Assembly: GCF_008122265.1 (NCBI RefSeq)
Contig: NZ_CP043042.1
Coordinates: forward strand, 3,720,001-3,784,000
DNA from: Marinobacter fonticola
GTDB taxonomy: Bacteria > Pseudomonadota > Gammaproteobacteria > Pseudomonadales > Oleiphilaceae
DNA length: 64,000 nt
Direction: 5' to 3'
Part shown: positions 1 through 8,301 of the stretch, piece by piece
Layout: each line of letters starts with the position of its first letter
How positions within the stretch are numbered: the stretch's first letter is position 1
The notes under the pieces: model-generated
The model's input: only the letters and a program-made list of their open reading frames with translations
What the model was told of the DNA's origin: nothing
Databases searched by the model: none
Translations under genes and position numbers: made by a program

Positions 1-1
1 G

Positions 2-265
2 CGCCGCTGGCTGGATGTGCTGCACCAGATCCTGGGTTTGGCCTTCTGCACCATGCTGCTCTACGGCAGCTGGTTTATGGCCAAGGATGCCGTGCGAGCG
101 CCGTGGGGCGCCTGGCGCCTGGAAACTTCCGGCTCCGCATGGAATCCGCCCTTCCCGGCCTATCTCAAGGTCATTATTTTCGTCGCCGTGACCGTGTTGA
201 CGTTGCAGTTCATTCTGCACCTGATCCGCGACCTGCGCCGTGTCGCCCGTGGAGGTGATGCCTGA
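2..265 (+). CDS. TRAP transporter small permease (DctQ family), 5' end outside window
   Basis: Only the last ~87 codons are visible; the reading frame is open to the left edge, so the true start lies outside the window. Two membrane segments can be seen, one near the left end (around ILGLAFCTMLLYGSW) and one near the C-terminus (around VIIFVAVTVLTLQFI), followed by a basic tail, as in the 4-TM DctQ subunit. The stop overlaps the start of the large permease by one base (TGATG), which indicates translational coupling. With the binding protein (expected upstream), it would form a sodium-driven TRAP importer in the inner membrane. The gluconokinase next door suggests gluconate or a related sugar acid as substrate; this is inference from context. 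Confidence 0.8.
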   Translation, partial: RRWLDVLHQILGLAFCTMLLYGSWFMAKDAVRAPWGAWRLETSGSAWNPPFPAYLKVIIFVAVTVLTLQFILHLIRDLRRVARGGDA

Positions 266-1581
266 TGTTTGAACTCGCTTCCATCGGTATCGGCTACGGC
301 AGCCTGCTGATGCTGGTGATGCTGATTTTGCTATTGCTCACCGGCATGCAGCTCGCCTTCGCCACCGGTCTCGTTGCCCTGGTCTTCGCCCTGGGCTGGT
401 TCGGCCCGGATGCCCTGGCCATCGTCAGTAGCCGGCTCTACAGCTTTATTGGTAGTTATGTCTTTCTCGCGGTCCCCATGTTCGTATTGATGGCCTCGCT
501 ACTGGACCATTCGGGCATCGCCAAAGACCTGTTCGACGCCATGGCCCGTTTTGGCCGCAAATTGCGTGGCGGCGTCGCCATCCAGACCCTGATCGTGGCG
601 ATTATTCTTGCCTCCATGTCCGGCGTGATCGGCGGCGAGACGGTTTTGCTTGGCATCCTCGCCCTGCCGCAGATGCTGCGTCTGGGCTACGACCGGAAAC
701 TGGCCATCGGCACCACCTGTGCCGGCGGTGCACTGGGCACCATGCTGCCGCCGAGTATCGTGCTGATTATCTATGGCCTGACCGCCAACGTCTCCATCGG
801 CGATCTGTTCAAGGGCGCCTTCCTACCCGCCTTGATTCTGGCATTGCTCTACATGGGCTACGTGCTGGTGCGAGTCTGGCTGAAACCGGAGATGGCGCCC
901 GTGCCATCGGACACAGACGAGCCGGAAACCCCGGCGCCAAACTTCTTCAAGGCGCTGTTCTTCCCCATTCTGTCGGTGGTCGTCGTCCTCGGCAGCATCT
1001 ACGGCGGTATTGCCTCGGTCACCGAAGCTTCGGCGTTGGGGGTGCTGGGCATCGCCATTTCCACCGCCATTCGTGGCGAGCTGAACCTGACCATGATGCG
1101 CAAGGCCACCATCAGTACCCTGCGCGTATGCGGCATGATCATCTGGATCGGCATCGGCGCCACCGCGCTGGTGGGCGTCTACAACCTGATGGGCGGCATC
1201 GACTTCGTGCGCGAGATGGTGCTTACCGTCAGCGGTGGCGACGGCCTGATGACCATCCTGTTCATGATGCTGATCCTGCTGATTCTCGGCATGTTCCTCG
1301 ACTGGGTGGGCGTTGCCCTGCTGACTATGCCGATCTTCGTGCCCATCGTGACGGAACTGGGCTACAGCCCGATTTGGTTCGGCGTGGTGTTCTGCATGAA
1401 CATGCAGGTGTCGTTCCTGTCACCGCCCTTCGGTCCGGCGGCCTTCTACCTCAAGACAGTCACGCCGCCCGACATTTCCCTGGGCGAGATCTTCCGGTCG
1501 TTGCTGCCGTTCATCGGTCTTCAGATCGTCGCACTGGCTCTGCTGATCGCCTTCCCGCAACTCGCGCTATGGTGGCAATGA
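265..1581 (+). CDS. TRAP transporter large permease (DctM family)
   Basis: This 438-residue, strongly hydrophobic protein has the normal DctM length and about a dozen membrane segments. The C-terminal block around NMQVSFLSPPFGPAAFYL is the conserved TRAP large-subunit signature. It is the transport-catalysing subunit, paired with the small permease whose gene it overlaps by one base. A GGAGG sequence lies about 9 bases before the ATG. Gluconokinase follows after one base, so the three genes form one transcription unit. Substrate specificity cannot be read from the permease; gluconate is proposed from the kinase and the LacI/GntR-type regulator downstream. Confidence 0.93.
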   Translation: MFELASIGIGYGSLLMLVMLILLLLTGMQLAFATGLVALVFALGWFGPDALAIVSSRLYSFIGSYVFLAVPMFVLMASLLDHSGIAKDLFDAMARFGRKLRGGVAIQTLIVAIILASMSGVIGGETVLLGILALPQMLRLGYDRKLAIGTTCAGGALGTMLPPSIVLIIYGLTANVSIGDLFKGAFLPALILALLYMGYVLVRVWLKPEMAPVPSDTDEPETPAPNFFKALFFPILSVVVVLGSIYGGIASVTEASALGVLGIAISTAIRGELNLTMMRKATISTLRVCGMIIWIGIGATALVGVYNLMGGIDFVREMVLTVSGGDGLMTILFMMLILLILGMFLDWVGVALLTMPIFVPIVTELGYSPIWFGVVFCMNMQVSFLSPPFGPAAFYLKTVTPPDISLGEIFRSLLPFIGLQIVALALLIAFPQLALWWQ

Positions 1582-1582
1582 C

Positions 1583-2098
1583 ATGACGGTACGCAAGATT
1601 GTGGTGATGGGCGTCTCCGGCAGCGGCAAGAGCCTGGTGGGCCAGCGTCTGGGCGACCTGCTCGATGTGCCGTTCTTCGATGCGGACGACTATCACAGCG
1701 ACGCGAACGTACAGAAGATGGCTAACGGCGTTCCGCTGACCGACGAAGACCGGCGCGGCTGGCTGGCCGACCTGGCGGACCTGATCCGCCGGGAATCCGG
1801 CTTGGTGCTCGCTTGCTCCGCCCTGAAGAAAACCTATCGGGACCAGCTGAGAACCGGTGATCCGGCGTTGAAGTTCCTCTACCTGAAAGGCGATTTCGAG
1901 ACCATCTGGTCGCGCCATTCCCAGCGGGAGGATCATTACTTTACGGGCCAGGATATGCTGAAGAGTCAGTTTCTGTCGTTGGAGGAGCCTGATGCGAACG
2001 AAGCTTACATTGTCGATATCTCGGCAACGCCCGAAGCGGTTTTGCAGCAATGTATGAAAGCCCTGGGCATTAAGCCGAGGAATGATTTAGACCGATGA
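1583..2098 (+). CDS. gntK: Gluconokinase
   Basis: This enzyme phosphorylates D-gluconate with ATP to 6-phosphogluconate, feeding the Entner-Doudoroff or pentose phosphate route. The 171-residue protein has a Walker A loop GVSGSGKS (residues 10-17), the DADDYHS segment near residue 35 and the CSALKKTYRDQLR block near residue 75, all typical of the GntK family (EC 2.7.1.12). The length matches the family. Its ATG comes one base after the dctM stop, so uptake and phosphorylation are co-transcribed. A strong palindromic element follows about 30 bases after the stop and may end or stabilise the mRNA. Confidence 0.93.
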   Translation: MTVRKIVVMGVSGSGKSLVGQRLGDLLDVPFFDADDYHSDANVQKMANGVPLTDEDRRGWLADLADLIRRESGLVLACSALKKTYRDQLRTGDPALKFLYLKGDFETIWSRHSQREDHYFTGQDMLKSQFLSLEEPDANEAYIVDISATPEAVLQQCMKALGIKPRNDLDR

Positions 2099-2128
2099 TC
2101 CTTTAGCCGTCAGGCACTTTGTCAGATG

Positions 2129-2236
2129 GAAGCGAAGGGATACCCTCGCTGAAAGAGGGGCATGGACGCCCCGGTCGTCGTGGCTGGCCAGGGATGGCCA
2201 TCCACGACGAAAGAAGCGAGGGTATCCCTTCGCTTC
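2129..2236. repeat. Palindromic hairpin element, simple form
   Basis: Perfect 22-bp inverted arms lie at 2129-2150 and 2215-2236. Inside them are a smaller inverted pair (2175-2183 with 2202-2210), a 12-bp self-complementary core GGATGGCCATCC (2192-2203) and a short GGGG/CCCC hairpin at 2157-2172. The core segment at 2182-2204 recurs exactly at 52764-52786 inside a larger, similarly armed element. The element fills the space between gntK and the LacI-type gene and contains no credible coding sequence. It resembles a REP/MITE-type dispersed palindrome; whether it is mobile is not shown. Confidence 0.85.
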
Positions 2237-2317
2237 AGACTCGAGTGATCGAGTGCCGGCAGCCGCCTGACGTCGTTAGTAGGTTACGAGCAAAAGCCCG
2301 CAGACTTTCGGCCACCT

Positions 2318-2332
2318 TGATATGACGTATCA
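2318..2332. promoter_or_regulatory. Possible operator for the LacI/GntR-type repressor
   Basis: TGATA-TGACG-TATCA is a short inverted repeat 40 bases upstream of the repressor start codon. LacI-family operators are short palindromes, often in the regulator's own promoter, so autoregulation is possible. The arms are only 5 bp and a chance match cannot be excluded. Confidence 0.2.
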
Positions 2333-2372
2333 TGGACAGCGCTGTAAACGTAAGGAACCTCTAATTACAACA

Positions 2373-3371
2373 ATGCCAAAGAAACGCAGACCCACATTAC
2401 AGGATATCGCCGACCGGGTCGGCGCCACGAAAATGACTGTCAGCCGTTGCCTGCGCGGGGGCGACAACGTGTCAGAGAAGATGCGCGAGCGTATTTTCGC
2501 AGTGGCCGAAGACCTAGGGTATATCCCCAACCGGGCGCCGGACATCCTCTCCAAAGCCACCAGCCGGGCCATCGGTATCCTGTTGCCATCGCTGACCAAC
2601 CAGGTGTTTGCGGACGTCATCAAGGGCATCGAAACGGTTACCGAGCCGGCAGGCTATCACCTGATGCTATCTCACTACGGCTATAGCCCGGACGTGGAGG
2701 AGCGCAGTCTGTCTTCCCTGCTCTCCTACAATGTCGACGGCGTGATCCTGTCTGACAGCCAGCACACTCCGCGCACCCTACGCATGCTGGAGACGGCCGG
2801 CGTTCCCACGGTTGAGCTCATGGATACGCATCTCAAGCCCTTCCAGCAAGCCGTCGGTTTCAACAACGTCCTGGCCGCCTACGACATGGTCAGCGAGATG
2901 ATCCGCCGGGGACGCAGGCATGTGGTCTATCTGGCAGTGCGGCTGGATGCCCGGACCTTACAGCGGCAGGAAGGCTACACGCGGGCCATGGAAGAACATG
3001 GACTGGAGCCCGTGACCCTTCGCAGTGAGCAGCGCTCCTCCTTCTCCGTCGGGGCGACATTGATGACCCATATTCTGGAACAGAACCCCGAAGCTGACGG
3101 CATCTTCTGCACCAACGACGACGTCGCTATCGGCGCCTACTTCGAATGCCAGCGCCGGGGAATGATCGTACCTGACCAAATGGCGATTGCCGGTTTCCAC
3201 GGCCACGACGTGGGTCAGGCCATGACGCCCCGGCTCGCCAGTGTGGTCACGCCCCGTGAAGCCCTCGGACAGCGTGCGGCCGAAGAGTTGCTGGCCCGGC
3301 TATCGGGCCAGCCCATGTCGGAACCGGTCATCGACCTGGGTTACCGGATCGAGGCCGGCGGAACACTCTGA
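2373..3371 (+). CDS. LacI/GntR-family transcriptional repressor (probable gluconate regulator)
   Basis: The 332-residue protein has an N-terminal LacI helix-turn-helix (residues ~7-27, TLQDIADRVG then TVSRCLR), the hinge region, and a periplasmic-binding-protein-like effector domain (from about residue 60, AIGILLPSLTNQVFAD). The ATG at 2373 is preferred because it places the basic leader PKKRR just before the HTH; an open frame continues upstream to 2322 but adds non-conserved residues. Position just after gluconokinase and the TRAP permeases points to control of gluconate use, as with E. coli GntR. The effector is inferred from context. Confidence 0.88.
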   Translation: MPKKRRPTLQDIADRVGATKMTVSRCLRGGDNVSEKMRERIFAVAEDLGYIPNRAPDILSKATSRAIGILLPSLTNQVFADVIKGIETVTEPAGYHLMLSHYGYSPDVEERSLSSLLSYNVDGVILSDSQHTPRTLRMLETAGVPTVELMDTHLKPFQQAVGFNNVLAAYDMVSEMIRRGRRHVVYLAVRLDARTLQRQEGYTRAMEEHGLEPVTLRSEQRSSFSVGATLMTHILEQNPEADGIFCTNDDVAIGAYFECQRRGMIVPDQMAIAGFHGHDVGQAMTPRLASVVTPREALGQRAAEELLARLSGQPMSEPVIDLGYRIEAGGTL

Positions 3372-3383
3372 TTCCAGCTTCCG

Positions 3384-5036
3384 CTAACCTCGAGCGATCA
3401 CGCGGTGATGGCTCGGTCCCGTTTCCCTCAGGGCCTTGAAGGTATCTGGCGAGGCCGCCGCCCACCACTCCGCATAGGGCGTGGACTCTGGCTCGTCAAT
3501 CAAGGCATTGGGTTCGAGAAACTCGTGAATAAAGTCCATCGTCTGGATCGCATTGGGACCGCGGCGATGGTAGAGATGATGCGGTCGCAACTCATTGGGA
3601 TGATCCAGTCCGGCCGCACCGACCAGCTCGCCGAGTCGTTTCAGGGTATTGCGCTGAAAATGATAGACCCGCTCGGCCTTATCATCGATCACCAGGCCCC
3701 GTTGGCGACTGGGGTTCTGGGTGGCGACGCCGGTGGGACAAGTATCCGTATGGCAGCGCTTGGTCATCACGCACCCCAGCGAGAACATAAAGGCCCGCGC
3801 CGCATTGCACCAATCCGCTCCCAGCGCCAGATTGTTAGCCATGGAAAAAGCGCTGAATACTTTGCCGCTTGCGCCAATCGCTATTTCGTCCCGCAGCCCA
3901 CTCCCCACGAGCGCATTGCGTACCATAATGAGACCGTCGCGCAACGGCAGACCGACATGGTCCGAGAACTCTTCCGGCGCGGCGCCCGTACCGCCTTCAG
4001 CGCCGTCTACCACGATAAAATCCGGTCGGATACCCGTCTTTAGACTAGCCTTGCACACCGCCAGCAATTCCCAGGGATGGCCAACGCACAGCTTAATGCC
4101 CACCGGCTTGCCGTCGGAAAGTTCGCGCAGTCGCGCAATAAATTGCATCAGCCCAACCGGTGTATCGAACTCTGGGTGAGCGCCGGGCGAAACGCATTCC
4201 TCCCCAACTTCGATCTGGCGCGCCTTGGCGATTTCGGAGGTCACCTTAGCCCCCGGCAATACGCCACCGTGACCGGGCTTGGCGCCCTGACTGAGCTTGA
4301 TCTCAATCATCTTCACCTGATCGGTCTGCGCGGTCTCCCGGAATAAACCCGGATCGAACCGGCCCTCCTTGTCGCGGCAGCCGAAGTAACCGGTGCCCAA
4401 CTCCCAGACCAGATCGCCATTGTAGGCGCGATGATGCTCGCTGAGCCCACCCTCACCGGTGTCGTGATAGAACCCGCCCATTTCCGCACCCTTGTTTAGG
4501 GCCCTGATTGCCTTACCGCTGAGAGAACCAAAGCTCATCGCCGATACGTTGAGCAGAGAGGCTTCGTAAGGCCGTTTACACTGACTGTTGCCGATTTTCG
4601 TGCGGAATTGCGTACCATCCAGGGTCTTGGCCGCCATGGAATGGGTGGTCATTTCGTACTCTTCGCCGTAAAAGTCGAGATCGGAACCGAAAGGCTGGGA
4701 ATCCACCGTATTTTTGGCGCGCTCGTAGACAATCGAGCGTTGATGCCGGTTGAACGGACGGCCCGTAAGATTGCCTTCGACGATGTACTGGCGCAGAAAG
4801 GGGCGCAGCTCTTCGGAAATCCACCGGCCATGGGCAAGAAGCGGGTAGTTGCGCATCAGGGTGTGCTTGGATTGGAACAGGTTCCAGATACCGAGCACTG
4901 ACAAAGGCCCGAGAATGAGCAGCGCCCAGGCCCAAGCCGACCCTGAAAATGCGGCCACGGCAGCCACTACCGCCAGCGCAAGGACGGTACCGAACAGCCC
5001 GAAGCGGGCGCAGTATTCCTTTAGTCTCCCTGACAC
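3384..5036 (-). CDS. FMN-binding glutamate synthase family protein (GltB2-like)
   Basis: The 550-residue protein starts with an N-terminal membrane segment (residues ~13-45), followed by the FMN-binding TIM-barrel domain of the glutamate synthase large subunit. Visible blocks are MSFGSLSGKAIRALNKGA, GEGGLSEHH, SQGAKPGHGG and VDGAEGGTGAAP. A cysteine cluster (CHTDTCPTGVATQNP, near residue 430) matches the 3Fe-4S site. It lacks the glutaminase domain, so it is not a stand-alone GltB, and the reaction of this membrane-anchored family is not settled. The start is a GTG with AGGAG upstream at a rather long spacing. It converges on the LacI-type gene, 12 bases away. Confidence 0.88.
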   Translation of the reverse strand: MSGRLKEYCARFGLFGTVLALAVVAAVAAFSGSAWAWALLILGPLSVLGIWNLFQSKHTLMRNYPLLAHGRWISEELRPFLRQYIVEGNLTGRPFNRHQRSIVYERAKNTVDSQPFGSDLDFYGEEYEMTTHSMAAKTLDGTQFRTKIGNSQCKRPYEASLLNVSAMSFGSLSGKAIRALNKGAEMGGFYHDTGEGGLSEHHRAYNGDLVWELGTGYFGCRDKEGRFDPGLFRETAQTDQVKMIEIKLSQGAKPGHGGVLPGAKVTSEIAKARQIEVGEECVSPGAHPEFDTPVGLMQFIARLRELSDGKPVGIKLCVGHPWELLAVCKASLKTGIRPDFIVVDGAEGGTGAAPEEFSDHVGLPLRDGLIMVRNALVGSGLRDEIAIGASGKVFSAFSMANNLALGADWCNAARAFMFSLGCVMTKRCHTDTCPTGVATQNPSRQRGLVIDDKAERVYHFQRNTLKRLGELVGAAGLDHPNELRPHHLYHRRGPNAIQTMDFIHEFLEPNALIDEPESTPYAEWWAAASPDTFKALRETGPSHHRVIARG

Positions 5037-5148
5037 TGTGTCGAACGTACTCCTATGCTTTAGGCGCTGTTTTAAGCGCTAGTGCACTGCTTGATTAATT
5101 CGCTGACTTACTGAGTTCCTGAGAACCCTAGTAGCGGCGCGGCGGCGA

Positions 5149-5748
5149 TCATTCGGCCACAGCACTGCGGATAACGCCACAGGCCACCCGTGAGCCGCTA
5201 CCACCATTGGGTTCAGGCTCATCGCTGTAGTTGTCCGGGTCAGCATGTACGACCAATGCACGGCTCTCGAGATCCCTCAGCCGTAACCTCGGCGCGAAAA
5301 TGGGGTGTTCGGCAAGACCGTCCTGATTCACGTAGAGATTAGGCAAGTCGCCCAGATGACCTTCGTCGAACGGGCCGCCGTGATTCCCTTTGAAGCCGGG
5401 ATCCAGGTGGTCGCCGGCAGCGCCCGCGGCCACCGGTTCGGGATGAGCGTCGTAGTCGTCAACGCTGCGCTCCTCATCGCAACTGGGATTTTCATGCACG
5501 TGGAAACCGTGCAATCCCGGTTCGAGGCCCTTGAGGCTGGGCTCGAACAAAAGGCCGTCGGACACCTCGGTGACCCGGACCGTGCCCATTACCTTTTCGT
5601 CCTGTTCGCCGAGCGTGGCCTCGCGAATAGTCACTTGCATTGTCCTGCCCTGCACATCGGCCGTTTCATCCGTCGGCACCTGCTCCGCAGATGCCGCCGA
5701 TGAGACAGCCAGCAACAAGGTTAATGCAATGCGTTTAACGTCCGCCAT
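5149..5748 (-). CDS. sodC: Superoxide dismutase [Cu-Zn], periplasmic (first of two)
   Basis: It converts superoxide to oxygen and hydrogen peroxide in the periplasm. The 199-residue protein has a signal peptide (cleavage near SAASA-E). All metal-ligand motifs are present: HGFHVH (Cu), the GDHLDP / NHGGP / EGHLGDLP series (bridging His, Zn His and Asp) and ALVVHADPDNYS (last Cu His). The disulphide cysteines are also present (NPSC and RVACGV). An acidic insertion of about 15 residues (DEERSVDDYDAHPEP) lies before the Zn loop. GAGGAG precedes the ATG at good spacing. A paralogue lies 100 bases upstream on the same strand. Confidence 0.93.
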   Translation of the reverse strand: MADVKRIALTLLLAVSSAASAEQVPTDETADVQGRTMQVTIREATLGEQDEKVMGTVRVTEVSDGLLFEPSLKGLEPGLHGFHVHENPSCDEERSVDDYDAHPEPVAAGAAGDHLDPGFKGNHGGPFDEGHLGDLPNLYVNQDGLAEHPIFAPRLRLRDLESRALVVHADPDNYSDEPEPNGGSGSRVACGVIRSAVAE

Positions 5749-5848
5749 GGTGCTATCTCCTCGAATCTAGTCCTTGACTCTAGCGGGGCTCTGCCACCAG
5801 CCGATGGCCAGTCACTTCGTACAGAGACATGGTCGTGGGACGGGAGAG

Positions 5849-6490
5849 CTACTCGTCCCCGTTCTGGATAACGCCGCAGGCGACCCGTGAGCCTCCGCCC
5901 CCGAGTTTCTCAGGCTCATACGAGTAATTGTCACCGCCGGAGTGAATCATCAGCGCACGGTCATTCACCTCCCCGTAATCCAGGCGCGGCGCCAGAACGG
6001 GAACCGTGACCTTGCCGGAATCGTCGACGTACAACGCGGGCAAGTCGCCTAAATGCCCCTCTTCATACGGCCCCTTATGCTGACCGTCGCTGGGATTCAC
6101 ATGACCGCCGGCGCTGGCTGCGGCCGTCATCTTGCCGTCTTTTTTAGCCGGTTCGCAGTTGGGGTTTTGATGCAGGTGAAAACCATGCAGGCCGGTTTCG
6201 AGCCCCTCCAGATCCGGCTCAAACAGAACGCCATCCTCATGATCGCGGACCGTAATGGTGCCAATGGACTGGCCAATGCCATCGGCGCTGACCTTGTGCA
6301 TTTCCACTTCTATACTCTCGCCTTCAAGGTTTTGAGCCTGGGCCTGGCTCAACCCGAGAACGCCGGCAAACGACAACATGGACACAAGCAAAGCGCGGCG
6401 GGCGGGACGTTGGCGGCGTTGTGAAAACCGCGATGGAAAGCGTAGTGAAAAAGAGGGTGAAAAACGTGATGAAAAAAGCTGTAGCGGCAT
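5849..6490 (-). CDS. sodC: Superoxide dismutase [Cu-Zn], periplasmic (second of two)
   Basis: The 213-residue paralogue of the neighbouring SodC keeps every metal ligand: HGFHLH, GGHVNP, QHKGP, EGHLGDLP and MIHSGGDNYS, plus the two disulphide cysteines. The start is set by an AGGAGG motif six bases before the ATG at 6490; two in-frame ATGs further upstream lack such a site. The N-terminus is odd: about 35 residues rich in Phe, Ser and Arg come before a normal hydrophobic core that ends in SQAQAQ. The exported form may therefore have an unusually long n-region, or may start at an internal ATG (LVS-MLSFAG). It probably duplicates the role of the first sodC. Confidence 0.9.
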   Translation of the reverse strand: MPLQLFSSRFSPSFSLRFPSRFSQRRQRPARRALLVSMLSFAGVLGLSQAQAQNLEGESIEVEMHKVSADGIGQSIGTITVRDHEDGVLFEPDLEGLETGLHGFHLHQNPNCEPAKKDGKMTAAASAGGHVNPSDGQHKGPYEEGHLGDLPALYVDDSGKVTVPVLAPRLDYGEVNDRALMIHSGGDNYSYEPEKLGGGGSRVACGVIQNGDE

Positions 6491-6831
6491 GAGAATCCTC
6501 CTCATTCCGACCTGAAGAATGGGTCGATGTGTGAGTTCCTTCAATGTTGATGTAGCACAGCGACTTCACTTCTTTCAAATCGTCCGAGCGGCGCCTCGCG
6601 TCGGTTTTAACGGTAGATAGGGACGGCTGTAAGGTCGCGGCAGCGCGTTACGATTTGGTCATCTGACACGAGACACGAACTCTTTGAATCGATACAATCG
6701 TTAGCAACCAATCTAATTAGACGTTCGACAACCTCATGCGTCTACGATGGCGACAAGCCCGGCGATCCGCGCAAGCCATTCTCTGCCCGCTTGTCAGACG
6801 ACACAAACACGCCAGGCAGACTATCACCGCG
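6491..6831. other. Divergent intergenic region between sodC and the MFS gene
   Basis: These 341 bases separate the divergent sodC and efflux genes and should hold both promoters. I see no credible gene, no strong hairpin and no clear operator. The frame of the MFS gene stays open upstream to 6736, but those residues are Arg-rich and do not look like the family N-terminus. Confidence 0.5.
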
Positions 6832-8256
6832 ATGCCACAAGACGTCCAAACGCTTCAGTCCCGCCATGGGGAACGCTACAAATGGAAGGTCATGCTCACC
6901 GTCATGCTGGGCACGATGACCATGGCGCTGTCGTCCACCATTGTGAACGTCGCATTGCCGGATATCATGAGCGACTTCGCTATTGGCCACACGACCGTGC
7001 AGTGGCTGGTCACCGCTTTCCTCGCAAGCATGGCCGTGGGGATGTTGCTAAACGCCTGGGCTGTCGAGCGCTTCGGCGCAAGACGAACGTACCTGACCAC
7101 GCTCGTGCTATTTATGGGCGCAGCTCTTGTCGGTGGTTTCGGGCCCTCGTTCGAGGTGCTGGTTGGCGTGCGTATTACACAAGGCTTGCTGGCGGGCATG
7201 GTCCAGCCACTGGCGCTGGTGCTGATGTACGCAGTATTCCCCATACGCCAGCGCGGGCAGGCTATGGGTTTATACGCTATGGGCGTCGTTCTGGGACCGT
7301 CATTTGGCCCGGTTATCGGCGGCTGGCTGGTGGATCTTTTCTCCTGGCGCGCGGTGTTCCTGATCGTGCTGCCATTCTGCCTGGTATCGCTTTGGCTGGC
7401 GTGGCGCTACGTCGCAACGCCCACCGAGCCGCCGGTGAAGATAAAATTCGATATGGTTGGCCTGATCTTGCTCTCTGGCTGGTTGGTCGCACTGCTCTGG
7501 GGACTGGCGGAAGGGCCGCGCACCGGCTGGAGCAGCCCGCGCGTACTGATCGCCCTCGGCCTGGCGGCCGGGCTGTTCGCCGGCTTCATCGCGTGCCAAA
7601 TGCTACGCCAATCTCCGCTGCTTGCGCTTAAGGTCTTCGCCTACCCGGGCTTCGGCCCGGCGTTCCTGGTGGCCATGCTCACCGGCGCCGGCCTGTTTGC
7701 CTCGGTCTATCTGCTGCCGATGCTGGTACAGACCGCAATGGGACAGTCCGCATCCGTTGCCGGCTCGCTGCTACTACCCGCCGGCATCGCAATGGCCCTG
7801 ACCTTCCCCGTGGTTGGCCGGATGACGGACCGCCTGTCGCCGGTGATGCTGGTCGGCATCGGACTCATCCTCTTTGCCGGCTCCTGTTTTGTACTCACCT
7901 TTGCCGGGCCGGGCTTTTCATTGATCACGATCGCGTTGATGGCCGCCGTCGGCCGCATCGGCCTCGCCATGACCATGCCGCCGGTCGTCGTCCAGGCACT
8001 AAGCGTGCTGCCGCCAGCGCTCATGAACCAGGGCACAGGCCTGGTCAGCTTTGCCCGGCAGTTTGGCGGCGCCCTGGGCGTGAGTGTCTCGGCTATCCTG
8101 CTGCAACAGCACAGCCAGCTGATGATGACGCTGGGCTATCCCCAAGCGGCGGCTGGCTACCAAGATGCCTTCGCCCTATTCACCGTGTTGTATTTGCTGG
8201 GTTTCATACCCTTGGCGCGCCTGCCCAAGCGTCGTGAGGAACCGGCGTCTGCCTGA
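6832..8256 (+). CDS. MFS drug:H+ antiporter, DHA2 (14-TM) family
   Basis: The 474-residue inner-membrane protein has about 14 hydrophobic segments and opens with KVMLTVMLGTMTMALSSTIVNVALPDI, the hallmark first helix of EmrB/QacA exporters. The antiporter motif C (GVVLGPSFGPVIGGWL) lies in helix 5, and the 2-3 loop motif appears as AVERFGARR. It probably exports toxic compounds or a metabolite using the proton gradient. No periplasmic adaptor or TetR/MarR regulator is adjacent, so it seems to act alone. The start at 6832 is chosen by homology to the family; no strong ribosome-binding site is visible, so it is uncertain. Confidence 0.85.
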   Translation: MPQDVQTLQSRHGERYKWKVMLTVMLGTMTMALSSTIVNVALPDIMSDFAIGHTTVQWLVTAFLASMAVGMLLNAWAVERFGARRTYLTTLVLFMGAALVGGFGPSFEVLVGVRITQGLLAGMVQPLALVLMYAVFPIRQRGQAMGLYAMGVVLGPSFGPVIGGWLVDLFSWRAVFLIVLPFCLVSLWLAWRYVATPTEPPVKIKFDMVGLILLSGWLVALLWGLAEGPRTGWSSPRVLIALGLAAGLFAGFIACQMLRQSPLLALKVFAYPGFGPAFLVAMLTGAGLFASVYLLPMLVQTAMGQSASVAGSLLLPAGIAMALTFPVVGRMTDRLSPVMLVGIGLILFAGSCFVLTFAGPGFSLITIALMAAVGRIGLAMTMPPVVVQALSVLPPALMNQGTGLVSFARQFGGALGVSVSAILLQQHSQLMMTLGYPQAAAGYQDAFALFTVLYLLGFIPLARLPKRREEPASA

Positions 8257-8301
8257 TCTATATTGCGAACACTCCAGCAAGGACAACGCGCCGCTCTTGG
8301 G

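Noticed and set aside
2119..2325. Open frame of 68 codons across the palindromic element
   Set aside because: It is built from the repeat arms, has no homologue I recognise and no ribosome-binding site.
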